Positions 34,428 to 42,719 of a DNA stretch of 55,146 nt are shown here, piece after piece. A program made the translations under genes and the position numbers. The stretch covers positions 1 to 55,146 of the forward strand of contig SVFC01000015.1 of assembly GCA_015057035.1 (NCBI GenBank), in the 5' to 3' direction. The notes under the pieces were generated by a model. That model ran no database searches and had not been told where the DNA came from. It saw only the letters and a program-made list of their open reading frames with translations. Source of the DNA: Lachnospiraceae bacterium (GTDB taxonomy: Bacteria > Bacillota > Clostridia > Lachnospirales > Lachnospiraceae). Position 1 is the first letter of the stretch; every line of letters starts with the position of its first letter.

Positions 34428-35543
34428 ATGATTGTAAAAAATGGACTTCTTTTTACGGATAAGAAATTTGAAAAAAAAGATTTGTATGTTGATGGGGACA
34501 AGATAGTATCAGGTTGCGAGGGTGAAATCATTGATGCTACGGATTGCTACGTCATTCCGGGATTAATAGATATACACTTTCATGGATGTGTGGGTTATGA
34601 TTTTTGTGATGGTACGCATGAAGCTATTGAACATATGGCAGAATACCAATTGCAAAATGGGATCACAACAATTTGCCCTGCATCTATGACTTTTTCAGAA
34701 GCGCAGCTGGCAGACATTTTTGCTGCAGCAGCTAGTTATAAGAATGACAAGGGGGCAACCTTAGTCGGCATTAATATGGAGGGACCTTTTATTTCAATGG
34801 AGAAAAAAGGTGCCCAGAATGGAGAGTTCATTCATAAACCAGATGCAGATATGTTTTTCCGTTTACAGGAGGCTGCGGGTGGTTTGATTAAGTTATGTGA
34901 CATTGCTCCGGAAGTTGATGGGGCGATGGAATGTATTGAGAAAATAGCAGGGAATGTTCGAGTGTCACTGGCACATACGGCTGCGGATTTTGACGTAGCA
35001 GAAGAGGCGTTCAAAAAAGGCGCAAAGCATGTGACACATTTATATAATGCAATGCCACCATATTCACACAGAGCACCAGGCGTAATTGGTGCAGCATGTG
35101 ATAACGAAAATGTTATGGTGGAATTAATCTGTGATGGAGTACATAGCCATCCGTCCACAGTACGTACAACCTTTAAAATGTTTGGCGATGATAGAGTGAT
35201 TCTGATTAGTGATAGTATGATGGCATGTGGTCTGGAAGATGGACAGTATACCCTTGGCGGACAGGCGGTAACGGTTAAGGGAAATCTTGCTACACTTACA
35301 GAGCTGGGAAATATTGCAGGTTCGGTAACAAACCTTATGAAGTGCATGAGAAAAGCGGTGCAGGAGATGGGAATTCCATTGGAAAGCGCAGTACAGTGTG
35401 CAACGGTTAATCCAGCAAAAGCCATTGGTGTATTTGATAAATATGGTAGTCTGGAAGCAGGAAAGCAGGCAGACGTAGTGGTATTGGATAAGGATTTAAA
35501 TATCAAATATGTAATTAAAGCGGGGGAAGTGGTTCATGGCTAA
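34428..35543 (+). CDS. nagA: N-acetylglucosamine-6-phosphate deacetylase
   Basis: 371-aa amidohydrolase removing acetate from GlcNAc-6-P. Family sequence features: DIHFHGCVGYDF (about 47-59), the metal-ligand Glu in NMEGPFIS, SLAHTAADF, THLYNAMPPYSHRAPG and ISDSMMACGLEDG with the catalytic Asp. GGGGAGG precedes ATG 34428. It points to GlcNAc as the operon substrate; the partner nagB is not in this window. Overlaps ptsI by 8 bases. Confidence 0.95.
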   Translation: MIVKNGLLFTDKKFEKKDLYVDGDKIVSGCEGEIIDATDCYVIPGLIDIHFHGCVGYDFCDGTHEAIEHMAEYQLQNGITTICPASMTFSEAQLADIFAAAASYKNDKGATLVGINMEGPFISMEKKGAQNGEFIHKPDADMFFRLQEAAGGLIKLCDIAPEVDGAMECIEKIAGNVRVSLAHTAADFDVAEEAFKKGAKHVTHLYNAMPPYSHRAPGVIGAACDNENVMVELICDGVHSHPSTVRTTFKMFGDDRVILISDSMMACGLEDGQYTLGGQAVTVKGNLATLTELGNIAGSVTNLMKCMRKAVQEMGIPLESAVQCATVNPAKAIGVFDKYGSLEAGKQADVVVLDKDLNIKYVIKAGEVVHG

Positions 35544-37161
35544 AATGAATGTATGTGGAAAAACAGTATACAAAGCAGTTGCAAGAGGGCCAATCCTTGT
35601 ATTAGATAAGCAGGAAGTGCAGATTACAGATGCTACAGTTGCAGATGTAGAAGCAGAAGTGGCTCGTGTTGTTGCTGCAGTAGACAAAGCAAAGGCACAG
35701 ATTGCGACTCTTTATGAAAAAGCTTTGGAAGAAGTAGGAGAAGAAAGCGCGGCCATCTTTGAAGTGCATCAGATGATGCTGGAGGATGACGAGTATCTGG
35801 ATTCTATTTATGGAATGATTCGTGATGAAGGTATGAATGCGGAGTTCGCGGTGCAGATGACGGGAAATACCTTCTCTCAGATTTTTGCAACCATGGATGA
35901 TGACTACATGAGAGCAAGAGCGGCTGACATCCTAGATATTTCCAGTCGTGTAATTCGTGTCTTAACGAATCAAGAAGATGTGAACTTAAGCGACTGTGAT
36001 CCATCCATTATCGTGGCAGAAGATTTGTCTCCGAGTGAAACGGTACAGATGGATAAGAGCAAAATCTTAGCGTTTGTTACAGTACAGGGTTCAACCAATT
36101 CACATACAGCAATTCTTGCACGTATGATGAATATTCCAGCGCTTGTTATGACTCCAGTAGAGTTGAATCAGTTACAGAATGGTACAGAAGCGATTGTAGA
36201 TGGTTTCACAGGAGAATTTCTGTTAGAGCCATCTGAAGATGAGATTGCGAAAGCGGATGAAAAAATCAATGCAGAACTAGAGAAGCGTCGTATGCTGGAG
36301 GCATTGAAAGGATTGCCAACGGAGACCAAGAGCGGACAGCAAGTAAAACTCTATGCCAATATTGGTAGCGTAGAAGACGTGGAATATGTGCTGGAAAATG
36401 ATGCAGAAGGAATTGGTCTCTTCCGTAGTGAATTCTTGTATCTGGGAAGATGTGATCTTCCAACAGAGGAAGAGCAGTATAACGCATATAAGAAGGTGCT
36501 GACTGCAATGGGTGATAGAAGAGTAATCATTCGTACCCTTGATATTGGCGCAGATAAGCAGGCAGATTATTTAAATCTTGATAAAGAAGAAAATCCTGCA
36601 CTGGGCTATCGTGCAATTCGTATCTGCCTTACTCAGCCGGAAGTGTTTAAGACACAGATTCGTGCACTTCTTAGAGCAGCGGTTTACGGAAAACTTGCGG
36701 TAATGTATCCAATGATTATTTCACCATGTGAAGTAGAACAGATTAAAGAAGTGGTTGCTGAAGTTGAAGCAGAGCTGAAAGCAGAAGGTGTTGCGTATGC
36801 AATTCCGGAACAGGGAATTATGATTGAAACACCTGCATCCGTTATGATGTCAGATGAATTGGCACAGATGGTTGAGTTTTTCAGTATTGGAACCAACGAC
36901 CTGACACAGTATACATTAGCAATTGACAGACAGAATGAAAAACTTGCACCATTCTATGATGCACACCATCCAGCAGTGCTTCGTATGATTCAGATGGTAG
37001 TGGATAATGCTCACAAACATGGCATCTGGGCCGGTATTTGCGGAGAATTAGGAGCGGATATGGAATTGACAGATACATTCCTGAAGATGGGAGTAGATGA
37101 ATTGTCGGTTGCTCCTGGAGCGGTTCTTCCAATTCGTAAATTAATTCGTGACGCAGAATAA
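35536..37161 (+). CDS. ptsI: PTS enzyme I (phosphoenolpyruvate-protein phosphotransferase)
   Basis: 541-aa enzyme starting the PTS by taking phosphate from PEP. The phosphorylated His190 is in GSTNSHTAILAR (the usual GRTSH is varied to STNSH). The PEP-binding barrel has LFRSEFLYLGR, TLDIGADKQADYL and catalytic Cys502 in GICGELGAD. Together with HPr, EIIA and EIICB the operon encodes every step of the phosphorelay. Overlaps nagA by 8 bases. Confidence 0.95.
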   Translation: MAKMNVCGKTVYKAVARGPILVLDKQEVQITDATVADVEAEVARVVAAVDKAKAQIATLYEKALEEVGEESAAIFEVHQMMLEDDEYLDSIYGMIRDEGMNAEFAVQMTGNTFSQIFATMDDDYMRARAADILDISSRVIRVLTNQEDVNLSDCDPSIIVAEDLSPSETVQMDKSKILAFVTVQGSTNSHTAILARMMNIPALVMTPVELNQLQNGTEAIVDGFTGEFLLEPSEDEIAKADEKINAELEKRRMLEALKGLPTETKSGQQVKLYANIGSVEDVEYVLENDAEGIGLFRSEFLYLGRCDLPTEEEQYNAYKKVLTAMGDRRVIIRTLDIGADKQADYLNLDKEENPALGYRAIRICLTQPEVFKTQIRALLRAAVYGKLAVMYPMIISPCEVEQIKEVVAEVEAELKAEGVAYAIPEQGIMIETPASVMMSDELAQMVEFFSIGTNDLTQYTLAIDRQNEKLAPFYDAHHPAVLRMIQMVVDNAHKHGIWAGICGELGADMELTDTFLKMGVDELSVAPGAVLPIRKLIRDAE

Positions 37162-37188
37162 TAGATACATATGTGGAGGTATCAAACT

Positions 37189-37611
37189 ATGAAAGATTGT
37201 AATTGTGGATATTGTATGAGGGGCGAGCTTTTGGATAAGTTCGGAATTGAAATTTGTGATTTGGAAGTAAGTCAGTTGATTCTTTTTAAAGAGCAGAGTC
37301 ATACAGGACGTGTGATTGTAGCGTACAAGGATCACGTAAGTGAAATCGTAAACATCAGTGATGAAGAACGCAACCGCTATATGGCAGATGTAGCTCGTGC
37401 GGCAAAGGCTCTTCATGCAGCTTTCCATCCAAAGAAAGTAAACTATGGCGCATATGGCGACACAGGCTGTCACCTTCATATGCATCTGGTTCCAAAATAC
37501 GAGGACGATCCATTTGAATGGGGTGGCGTATTTGCGATGAATCCAGATAGAAAGTATCTTACAGATGCTGAATATGCAGAGATGATTGAGAAGATTAAAG
37601 CGAACTTATAG
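37189..37611 (+). CDS. HIT family protein (nucleotide hydrolase/transferase fold)
   Basis: 140-aa histidine-triad protein with the triad in CHLHMHLVPKYED. An N-terminal CNCGYC may bind zinc. The family hydrolyses or transfers nucleoside phosphates; substrate unknown. GGAGG (37175-37179) favours ATG 37189 over the earlier in-frame ATG 37171. It follows ptsI by 27 bases and probably belongs to the same transcript, ending at a strong terminator. Confidence 0.88.
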   Translation: MKDCNCGYCMRGELLDKFGIEICDLEVSQLILFKEQSHTGRVIVAYKDHVSEIVNISDEERNRYMADVARAAKALHAAFHPKKVNYGAYGDTGCHLHMHLVPKYEDDPFEWGGVFAMNPDRKYLTDAEYAEMIEKIKANL

Positions 37612-37621
37612 TTATATATGT

Positions 37622-37654
37622 AAAAAGGGACTGGTGCGAACCAGTCCCTTTTGG
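37622..37654. terminator. Bidirectional terminator
   Basis: AAAAGGGACTGGT pairs with ACCAGTCCCTTTT around GCGA between the HIT gene and the convergent DUF4956 gene. Confidence 0.9.
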
Positions 37655-37674
37655 TATGTTTTAAGAAAATATCA

Positions 37675-38370
37675 CTATAATTCAAACATATTGTTTTCCT
37701 GACGTGCCATATTTATTTCTAAATTGCCATTTCTGCAACGGAGCGCATCAATGAATTCTTTTTCCTGGGAAGCATCCTTTAATCTCAAGTTATACACTAA
37801 CTTAAATAAGCTGCCAAGATTTGTGGTCTTTACCTGTACTAATTCATACTGGGAAGTGTATTTTTCCATAAGGTCGGTAAATACTTCCGTATAGTTTAAA
37901 TCTTCTGGAATGGTAATGCGTAAGGTTTTTTCTAAGCAGGCTTTCTTGGTAGAGCCAAAGCCAATCATGTTGTAAACCAGCATACATGCTCCAAGCACTA
38001 ATGCGAACAGAACACCATATCCCAGATATCCCATACCGCAGATAAGGCCTGCACCCATAGCAAGGAAGATGGTTCCAATTTCTTTGGCAGTACCAGGTAC
38101 AGAACGGAAACGAACCAGACTAAAGGCACCTGCTACGGCAACACCTGCACCAACATTACCGTTTACCATCATAATTACTACGCAAACAACGGCTGGTAAA
38201 ATGGCAAGGGTTACAACAAAACTCATAGTGTAGCGGCTTTTATATGTATAAACAAGGGCGAGGAAAAGTCCCACAAGAAGGGCAACTCCTACGCAAAGTA
38301 AAAAATCAGTTACTGCAATTGTTGCAGAGGTTTCTGTATCGAAAATTCCTTTAAACAATGAATCAAGCAT
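37675..38370 (-). CDS. DUF4956 domain membrane protein
   Basis: 231-aa membrane protein: about four hydrophobic segments in the first 140 residues (17-42, 47-68, 70-90, 104-135), then a soluble C-terminal ACT-like stretch (LRITIPEDLNYTEVFTDLMEKY and NLEINMARQ). GAFSLVRFRSVPGTAKEIG between the helices is the family hallmark. Function unknown; in many genomes it is next to a VTC-domain gene, as here, and the two overlap by 8 bases in one operon, so it likely works with the polyphosphate polymerase-like protein. Confidence 0.88.
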   Translation of the reverse strand: MLDSLFKGIFDTETSATIAVTDFLLCVGVALLVGLFLALVYTYKSRYTMSFVVTLAILPAVVCVVIMMVNGNVGAGVAVAGAFSLVRFRSVPGTAKEIGTIFLAMGAGLICGMGYLGYGVLFALVLGACMLVYNMIGFGSTKKACLEKTLRITIPEDLNYTEVFTDLMEKYTSQYELVQVKTTNLGSLFKLVYNLRLKDASQEKEFIDALRCRNGNLEINMARQENNMFEL

Positions 38371-39082
38371 AATTTATTTTTCCTTTCTGTAATTGTTCTC
38401 TTAACTTGGTCTGGTAGGCAGTACCGTATTTGGAGAATGATTTTTTATAAATATGATTATCCGTCAAAATCTTGGTCATCCATAGTGGGATAGCATCTTT
38501 TGTTTTTACTTCCATGAGAATCTGGTTTGGTTCGAGAATCTGTCGGCCGTAGATGCCTTTGTCAAGGCTTAGGTCGTAATCCCGCCAGAGAACGTCGCGG
38601 TCAAAAGTGACTCGGAAGTCTCTATCCTCTTTGGAATAGTACGCCTCGCGTTTGTACATCAGTAACATTGCTGGAGCGATTCCTGGATAAAATTCTTTGA
38701 AGTAATCAATCTCGTCAGTAATCTGAGTTCGGTTGTCGATTTCTCCCTCTAGGAGATAGCGCATCGCATCTTCTTCCGCCAGAGTTACTCGTCTTTTATA
38801 AACAACCTTTTTATATTTTTTCTTCAACTCCACAAATACTTTTGTATCGGCATGTGCTACGCCGTAGCTGCGAAGCCTTAGTTTTTCCTTATATACGGGA
38901 TGTTCTATGGAACGTCGGATTAACTGAAAAGACGGGGTGTCAAAATACAGACTGCAAATGGTGCTTTCACCATGTTCGTCAGCAATCATATGTTTTTCAA
39001 ATTCTTTTTTGATTAGTTCAAGCTGGTCGGTGGTAATCATATATTTGATTTCGTGGCGCTTGAATATCATTTGATCTGCCAA
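38363..39082 (-). CDS. VTC domain polyphosphate polymerase-like protein
   Basis: A VTC-type tunnel enzyme; eukaryotic Vtc4 makes polyphosphate from ATP. Features: FKRHEIKYMITTDQ at the N-terminus, SLYFDTP, KLRLRSYG, VFVELKKKYKKVVYKRR (tunnel Lys/Arg) and MEVKTKDAIP with the metal Glu. Start: the frame runs from 39124 but AAAGGAGG at 39091-39098 points to TTG 39082, giving 239 aa. No second domain. Bacterial homologues' polymerase activity is not proven in general; pairing with DUF4956 and a divergent phosphate importer fits a phosphate-storage role. Confidence 0.87.
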   Translation of the reverse strand: MADQMIFKRHEIKYMITTDQLELIKKEFEKHMIADEHGESTICSLYFDTPSFQLIRRSIEHPVYKEKLRLRSYGVAHADTKVFVELKKKYKKVVYKRRVTLAEEDAMRYLLEGEIDNRTQITDEIDYFKEFYPGIAPAMLLMYKREAYYSKEDRDFRVTFDRDVLWRDYDLSLDKGIYGRQILEPNQILMEVKTKDAIPLWMTKILTDNHIYKKSFSKYGTAYQTKLREQLQKGKINYA

Positions 39083-39291
39083 ATAAGCCCCTCCTTTCAA
39101 AACTTTTTTCAACGATGTCATCATAGACTATAAATGTGAAAAATGTTTGAACATTTCTAAAATATTTTACCAAATGTATTAGAAAAGGTACAGCATTATT
39201 GTCAGAAAATATTTACAAAAATTTTTTTTTGTGTAATAATGACTTCGTATTGGTAAGGTTTTGGTAAAGATTTTTGCAAAAGGAGACCAAA

Positions 39292-41121
39292 ATGACTTTT
39301 TTTGATTTGTTAACAATGGTAGGCGGCTTGGCATTATTCCTTTATGGTATGCATGCGATGGGCGAAGGCTTATCAAAATTATCAGGTGGTAAATTAGAAA
39401 GTATTCTTGAACGACTTACCTCGAATCGTCTCATGGCAGTGCTTCTCGGCGCTGGTGTAACTGCGATTATTCAATCGTCATCCGCAACAACCGTTATGGT
39501 AGTCGGCTTTGTTAACTCTGGTATTATGAAACTGCAACAGGCAGTTGGTATTATTATGGGTGCAAACGTTGGTACTACAATGACATCTTGGTTGCTTTCC
39601 CTTGTTGAAGTAGAAGGTGGCAATTTCATAATGCAGATGTTAAAGCCAACATCATTTTCTCCAATTCTTGCACTTATCGGTGTGATTATGATTATGGGGG
39701 CTAAGGATAATACTAAGAAAAATGATATTGGTGTTATTTTAGTAGGCTTCGCAATTCTCATGACAGGTATGGATATTATGAGTGATGCGGTTGCTGGTTT
39801 AAAAGAAGTACCTGAGTTTACAAATATATTGACAGCTTTTTCTAATCCAATTCTTGGTATGATTGCTGGCGCGGTGCTAACAGCGGTTATTCAGAGTTCC
39901 TCTGCTTCAGTTGGTATTTTGCAGGCGCTCTGTGCGACTGGAGCAGTAAGTTTTGGCGCAGCAATTCCAATTATTCTGGGACAGAATATTGGTACTTGTA
40001 TCACGGCAGTGATGTCGGCTTTTGGGGCAAGCAAAAATGCAAAGCGTGCTTCTATGGTACATTTGTACTTTAACTTGATTGGTACTTTGGTGTTTATGGC
40101 AGTATTCTATATTGCAAATGGTATTCTTCGTTTTGAATTTATGGAAGGCGCTGCCTCTGCAACAGGCATTGCAGTGGTACACAGTATTTTTAATATTGCA
40201 TGTGCAGTATGCTGGTTCCCATTTGCTAACGTTTTGGTAAAATTAGCAACGCTTACTATTCGTGATAAAGAATCTGACAAGAAAGAAGAAGCAAACGAAT
40301 TTGCTTTGTTGGATGAACGTTTCCTTGCACAGCCTGCATTCGCAGTTGAAATGTGTAGAAAAGTTGCTATCAAGATGGCAGAGGTTTCCAGAGACTCTCT
40401 CTATCTTGCAATAGATAACATTGGCAAATATAAACCAGAGGATTTCCAGAGAGTTCGCGAGATGGAAATGGAAGTGGACCGTTATGAAGACGCCCTTGGT
40501 TCTTATCTGGTAAAGGTTAATAACTGTGACTTGACGGACGCAGATAGCAAATCTATCTCTGTTATGCTTCACTGTATCAACGACTTTGAACGTATTTCCG
40601 ACCACGCAGTCAATATTATGGAATCCGCACAGGAAATGCACGAAAAGAAATTGAATTTCTCAGAGAATGCATTGAAAGAATTCGATGTATTTGTCAATGC
40701 AGTTCGTGAGATTATTGGAAATTCAGTAGATTCTTATGCTAACAGCGATTTGGCTACAGCTCGAATGATTGAGCCATTAGAACAGGTTATTAACGGCTTA
40801 AATGCTGAGTTGAAACAGCGTCATATCAAGCGTCTTCGCAAAGGAAAATGTACCATCGAACTTGGTTGGGTTCTTCAGGATCTCTTAACTAATATCGAAC
40901 GTGTATCTGACCATTGTTCTAACATAGCAGTTTGCTTGATTGAGATTAAAGAAAATGAATTTGAAACCCATAGTTATGTGGGCGCTTTACGTGCAGAAAA
41001 AGCACAATGGTTTACAAATGCGGTGCAGAACCTTGGAGAAAAATATCAGCTTCCAGAAGGTGCTATTAGCGAGGAAGAAGAAGCCCTTGGCTTGATTGTG
41101 AATCAGGAAGTAGCAAAATAG
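39292..41121 (+). CDS. Na/Pi cotransporter family protein with PhoU-like C-terminal domain
   Basis: 609-aa membrane protein. The N-terminal half (about 1-310) contains the paired NptA/PNaS-type repeats with GVTAIIQSSSATTVM and AVLTAVIQSSSASVGIL; the QSSS motif marks substrate binding in both repeats. The C-terminal part (about 340-560) is a PhoU-like helical domain (VSRDSLYLAIDNIGKY and ERVSDHCSNIA). It imports phosphate with sodium or exports/regulates by PhoU; direction is not decided here. Real start is ATG 39292 with AAAGGAG ahead. It is divergent from the VTC operon. Confidence 0.9.
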   Translation: MTFFDLLTMVGGLALFLYGMHAMGEGLSKLSGGKLESILERLTSNRLMAVLLGAGVTAIIQSSSATTVMVVGFVNSGIMKLQQAVGIIMGANVGTTMTSWLLSLVEVEGGNFIMQMLKPTSFSPILALIGVIMIMGAKDNTKKNDIGVILVGFAILMTGMDIMSDAVAGLKEVPEFTNILTAFSNPILGMIAGAVLTAVIQSSSASVGILQALCATGAVSFGAAIPIILGQNIGTCITAVMSAFGASKNAKRASMVHLYFNLIGTLVFMAVFYIANGILRFEFMEGAASATGIAVVHSIFNIACAVCWFPFANVLVKLATLTIRDKESDKKEEANEFALLDERFLAQPAFAVEMCRKVAIKMAEVSRDSLYLAIDNIGKYKPEDFQRVREMEMEVDRYEDALGSYLVKVNNCDLTDADSKSISVMLHCINDFERISDHAVNIMESAQEMHEKKLNFSENALKEFDVFVNAVREIIGNSVDSYANSDLATARMIEPLEQVINGLNAELKQRHIKRLRKGKCTIELGWVLQDLLTNIERVSDHCSNIAVCLIEIKENEFETHSYVGALRAEKAQWFTNAVQNLGEKYQLPEGAISEEEEALGLIVNQEVAK

Positions 41122-41140
41122 AAAAAGGTTTAGAAATTAT

Positions 41141-41180
41141 GAACTAGTCACTGTAGTTTTGAGTGACTAGTTCTTTGTTT
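41141..41180 (+). terminator. Terminator of Na/Pi gene
   Basis: GAACTAGTCACT (41141-41152) pairs perfectly with AGTGACTAGTTC (41162-41173), then TTTGTTTT. Confidence 0.85.
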
Positions 41181-41245
41181 TGTGGTATGATAGGTTGCGA
41201 TAAGTGTGAAATTGAGATTTTCACAAGACTAGGAGGGAGTCCGTT

Positions 41246-42556
41246 ATGTATCAGGAAATTGCACAACTTCTTATGTATGGAATTACAGATAAAAATGAAA
41301 TCCTCTATCAAATGGGAGAGATTTTTGCTCGTTTTGAAAAAGGAGAATACGAGAAAATGGAATTGGTGCGAGATATCAATGCCCAGGTGAAACGTATTTT
41401 GAAAGTTGCTACAGACTATGGTTTTGATGATAATCTCTGGCATAACTATCTTACATTTTATCTGATGATGAACGAGAATCCGTTTAGTATTACTTGTGAA
41501 AAAGTAGGTGCTAGTGAAGGAAGTGTGAACACATTGGTGGAAAATGATTTCCGCATTTTTAAAGCGTTGTTTGACTATGATTTTTCTGTGATAGAAAATG
41601 CTTTAGGCATCTCCTGCTTTTCACAGATTTCTAATTATAAGGCAATTGTGAAAAAAGAACTGATGTACAACAAAAATGTTAGTGAAAAGGTTCGCGCACT
41701 TAGCAAGAAATTAGAAGAGGCTTCCGACGAGAAAGAATTTTTCCAGGTAATTACGGGATTTTATAAGGACTATGGTGTTGGAATGTTCGGCATGAATAAA
41801 GCATTCCGTATCGAGGAAAATCCTGCAGGTGGTATTAATTTTAAGGCAATCAATAACATGGATGCTGTAACTTTGGATGACCTGGTGGGATATGAAATTC
41901 AGAAAAAGAAACTGGTAGACAATACCCAGGCCTTTGTCAGTGGTCGTAAGGCTAATAACGCTCTGTTGTTTGGCGACAGTGGTACAGGAAAATCCACCAG
42001 TATCAAGGCGATTGTAAATCAGTTTTACGATGATGGACTGCGCATGATTGAAATCTACAAGCACCAGTTCCAGTATTTATCTGCAGTGATTGCAGAAATC
42101 AAAAATCGTAATTACAAGTTCATTATCTACATGGATGACTTGTCTTTTGAAGAATTCGAAATCGAATATAAATATTTAAAAGCTGTGATTGAAGGTGGTG
42201 TGGAAACTAGACCAGACAACATCCTAATCTATGCTACATCTAATCGTCGTCATCTAATTAAAGAGAGCTGGCGTGACCGTAACGATGTGGATACTGCCAA
42301 CGACAAACATCATTCTGACACTGTGGAAGAGAAATTATCTCTGGTAAACCGTTTTGGTGTCACCATTAGTTTTTCAAAACCAAGCCAGAAAGAGTTCTTT
42401 GAGATTGTCATTGAATTGGCACGTCGTGAGGGTATTACAATGTCTGACGAGGAGTTACGTGCAGAAGCAAACAAATGGGAATTAAGCCATGGTGGCTTGT
42501 CTGGAAGAACGGCGAGACAGTACATTAATTATTTGCACGGGAAAGAGAGTGTCTAG
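41246..42556 (+). CDS. DUF815 AAA+ ATP-binding protein
   Basis: 436-aa ATPase. Residues about 1-190 are an uncharacterised helical N-terminal region; the DUF815 domain follows with Walker A FGDSGTGKST (about 242-251), a Walker-B-like strand KFIIYMDDLSFEE and sensor region YATSNRRHLIKE. The role is unknown; homologues are widespread as a stand-alone ATPase. AGGAGGG (41231-41237) serves ATG 41246. No obvious partner gene is adjacent. Confidence 0.88.
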   Translation: MYQEIAQLLMYGITDKNEILYQMGEIFARFEKGEYEKMELVRDINAQVKRILKVATDYGFDDNLWHNYLTFYLMMNENPFSITCEKVGASEGSVNTLVENDFRIFKALFDYDFSVIENALGISCFSQISNYKAIVKKELMYNKNVSEKVRALSKKLEEASDEKEFFQVITGFYKDYGVGMFGMNKAFRIEENPAGGINFKAINNMDAVTLDDLVGYEIQKKKLVDNTQAFVSGRKANNALLFGDSGTGKSTSIKAIVNQFYDDGLRMIEIYKHQFQYLSAVIAEIKNRNYKFIIYMDDLSFEEFEIEYKYLKAVIEGGVETRPDNILIYATSNRRHLIKESWRDRNDVDTANDKHHSDTVEEKLSLVNRFGVTISFSKPSQKEFFEIVIELARREGITMSDEELRAEANKWELSHGGLSGRTARQYINYLHGKESV

Positions 42557-42564
42557 CCTTATAG

Positions 42565-42691
42565 CTCGACCCGACCGCTTCGCGGTCTTTCTCGTTGCTA
42601 CGCAACTAAGGCTCTCGCTTATGGCTAAACGCCATATACGTGAAAAATAAAAAGTCCCATCATAAGCAAGCTTATATGTGGCTTTTTATTT
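42565..42691 (+). terminator. Short tandem hairpins ending in a terminator
   Basis: After the DUF815 stop come GACCGC-TTC-GCGGTC (42573-42587), GTTGC-TAC-GCAAC (42594-42606) and ATGGC-TAAAC-GCCAT (about 42621-42635). A larger terminator follows (42649-42690; left arm AAAAAGTCCCATCATAAGC, right arm GCTTATATGTGGCTTTTT). The gap to the next gene holds nothing else but AGGAGG. Confidence 0.7.
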
Positions 42692-42719
42692 CTCACTACA
42701 AGGCTAGATAGGAGGAATT

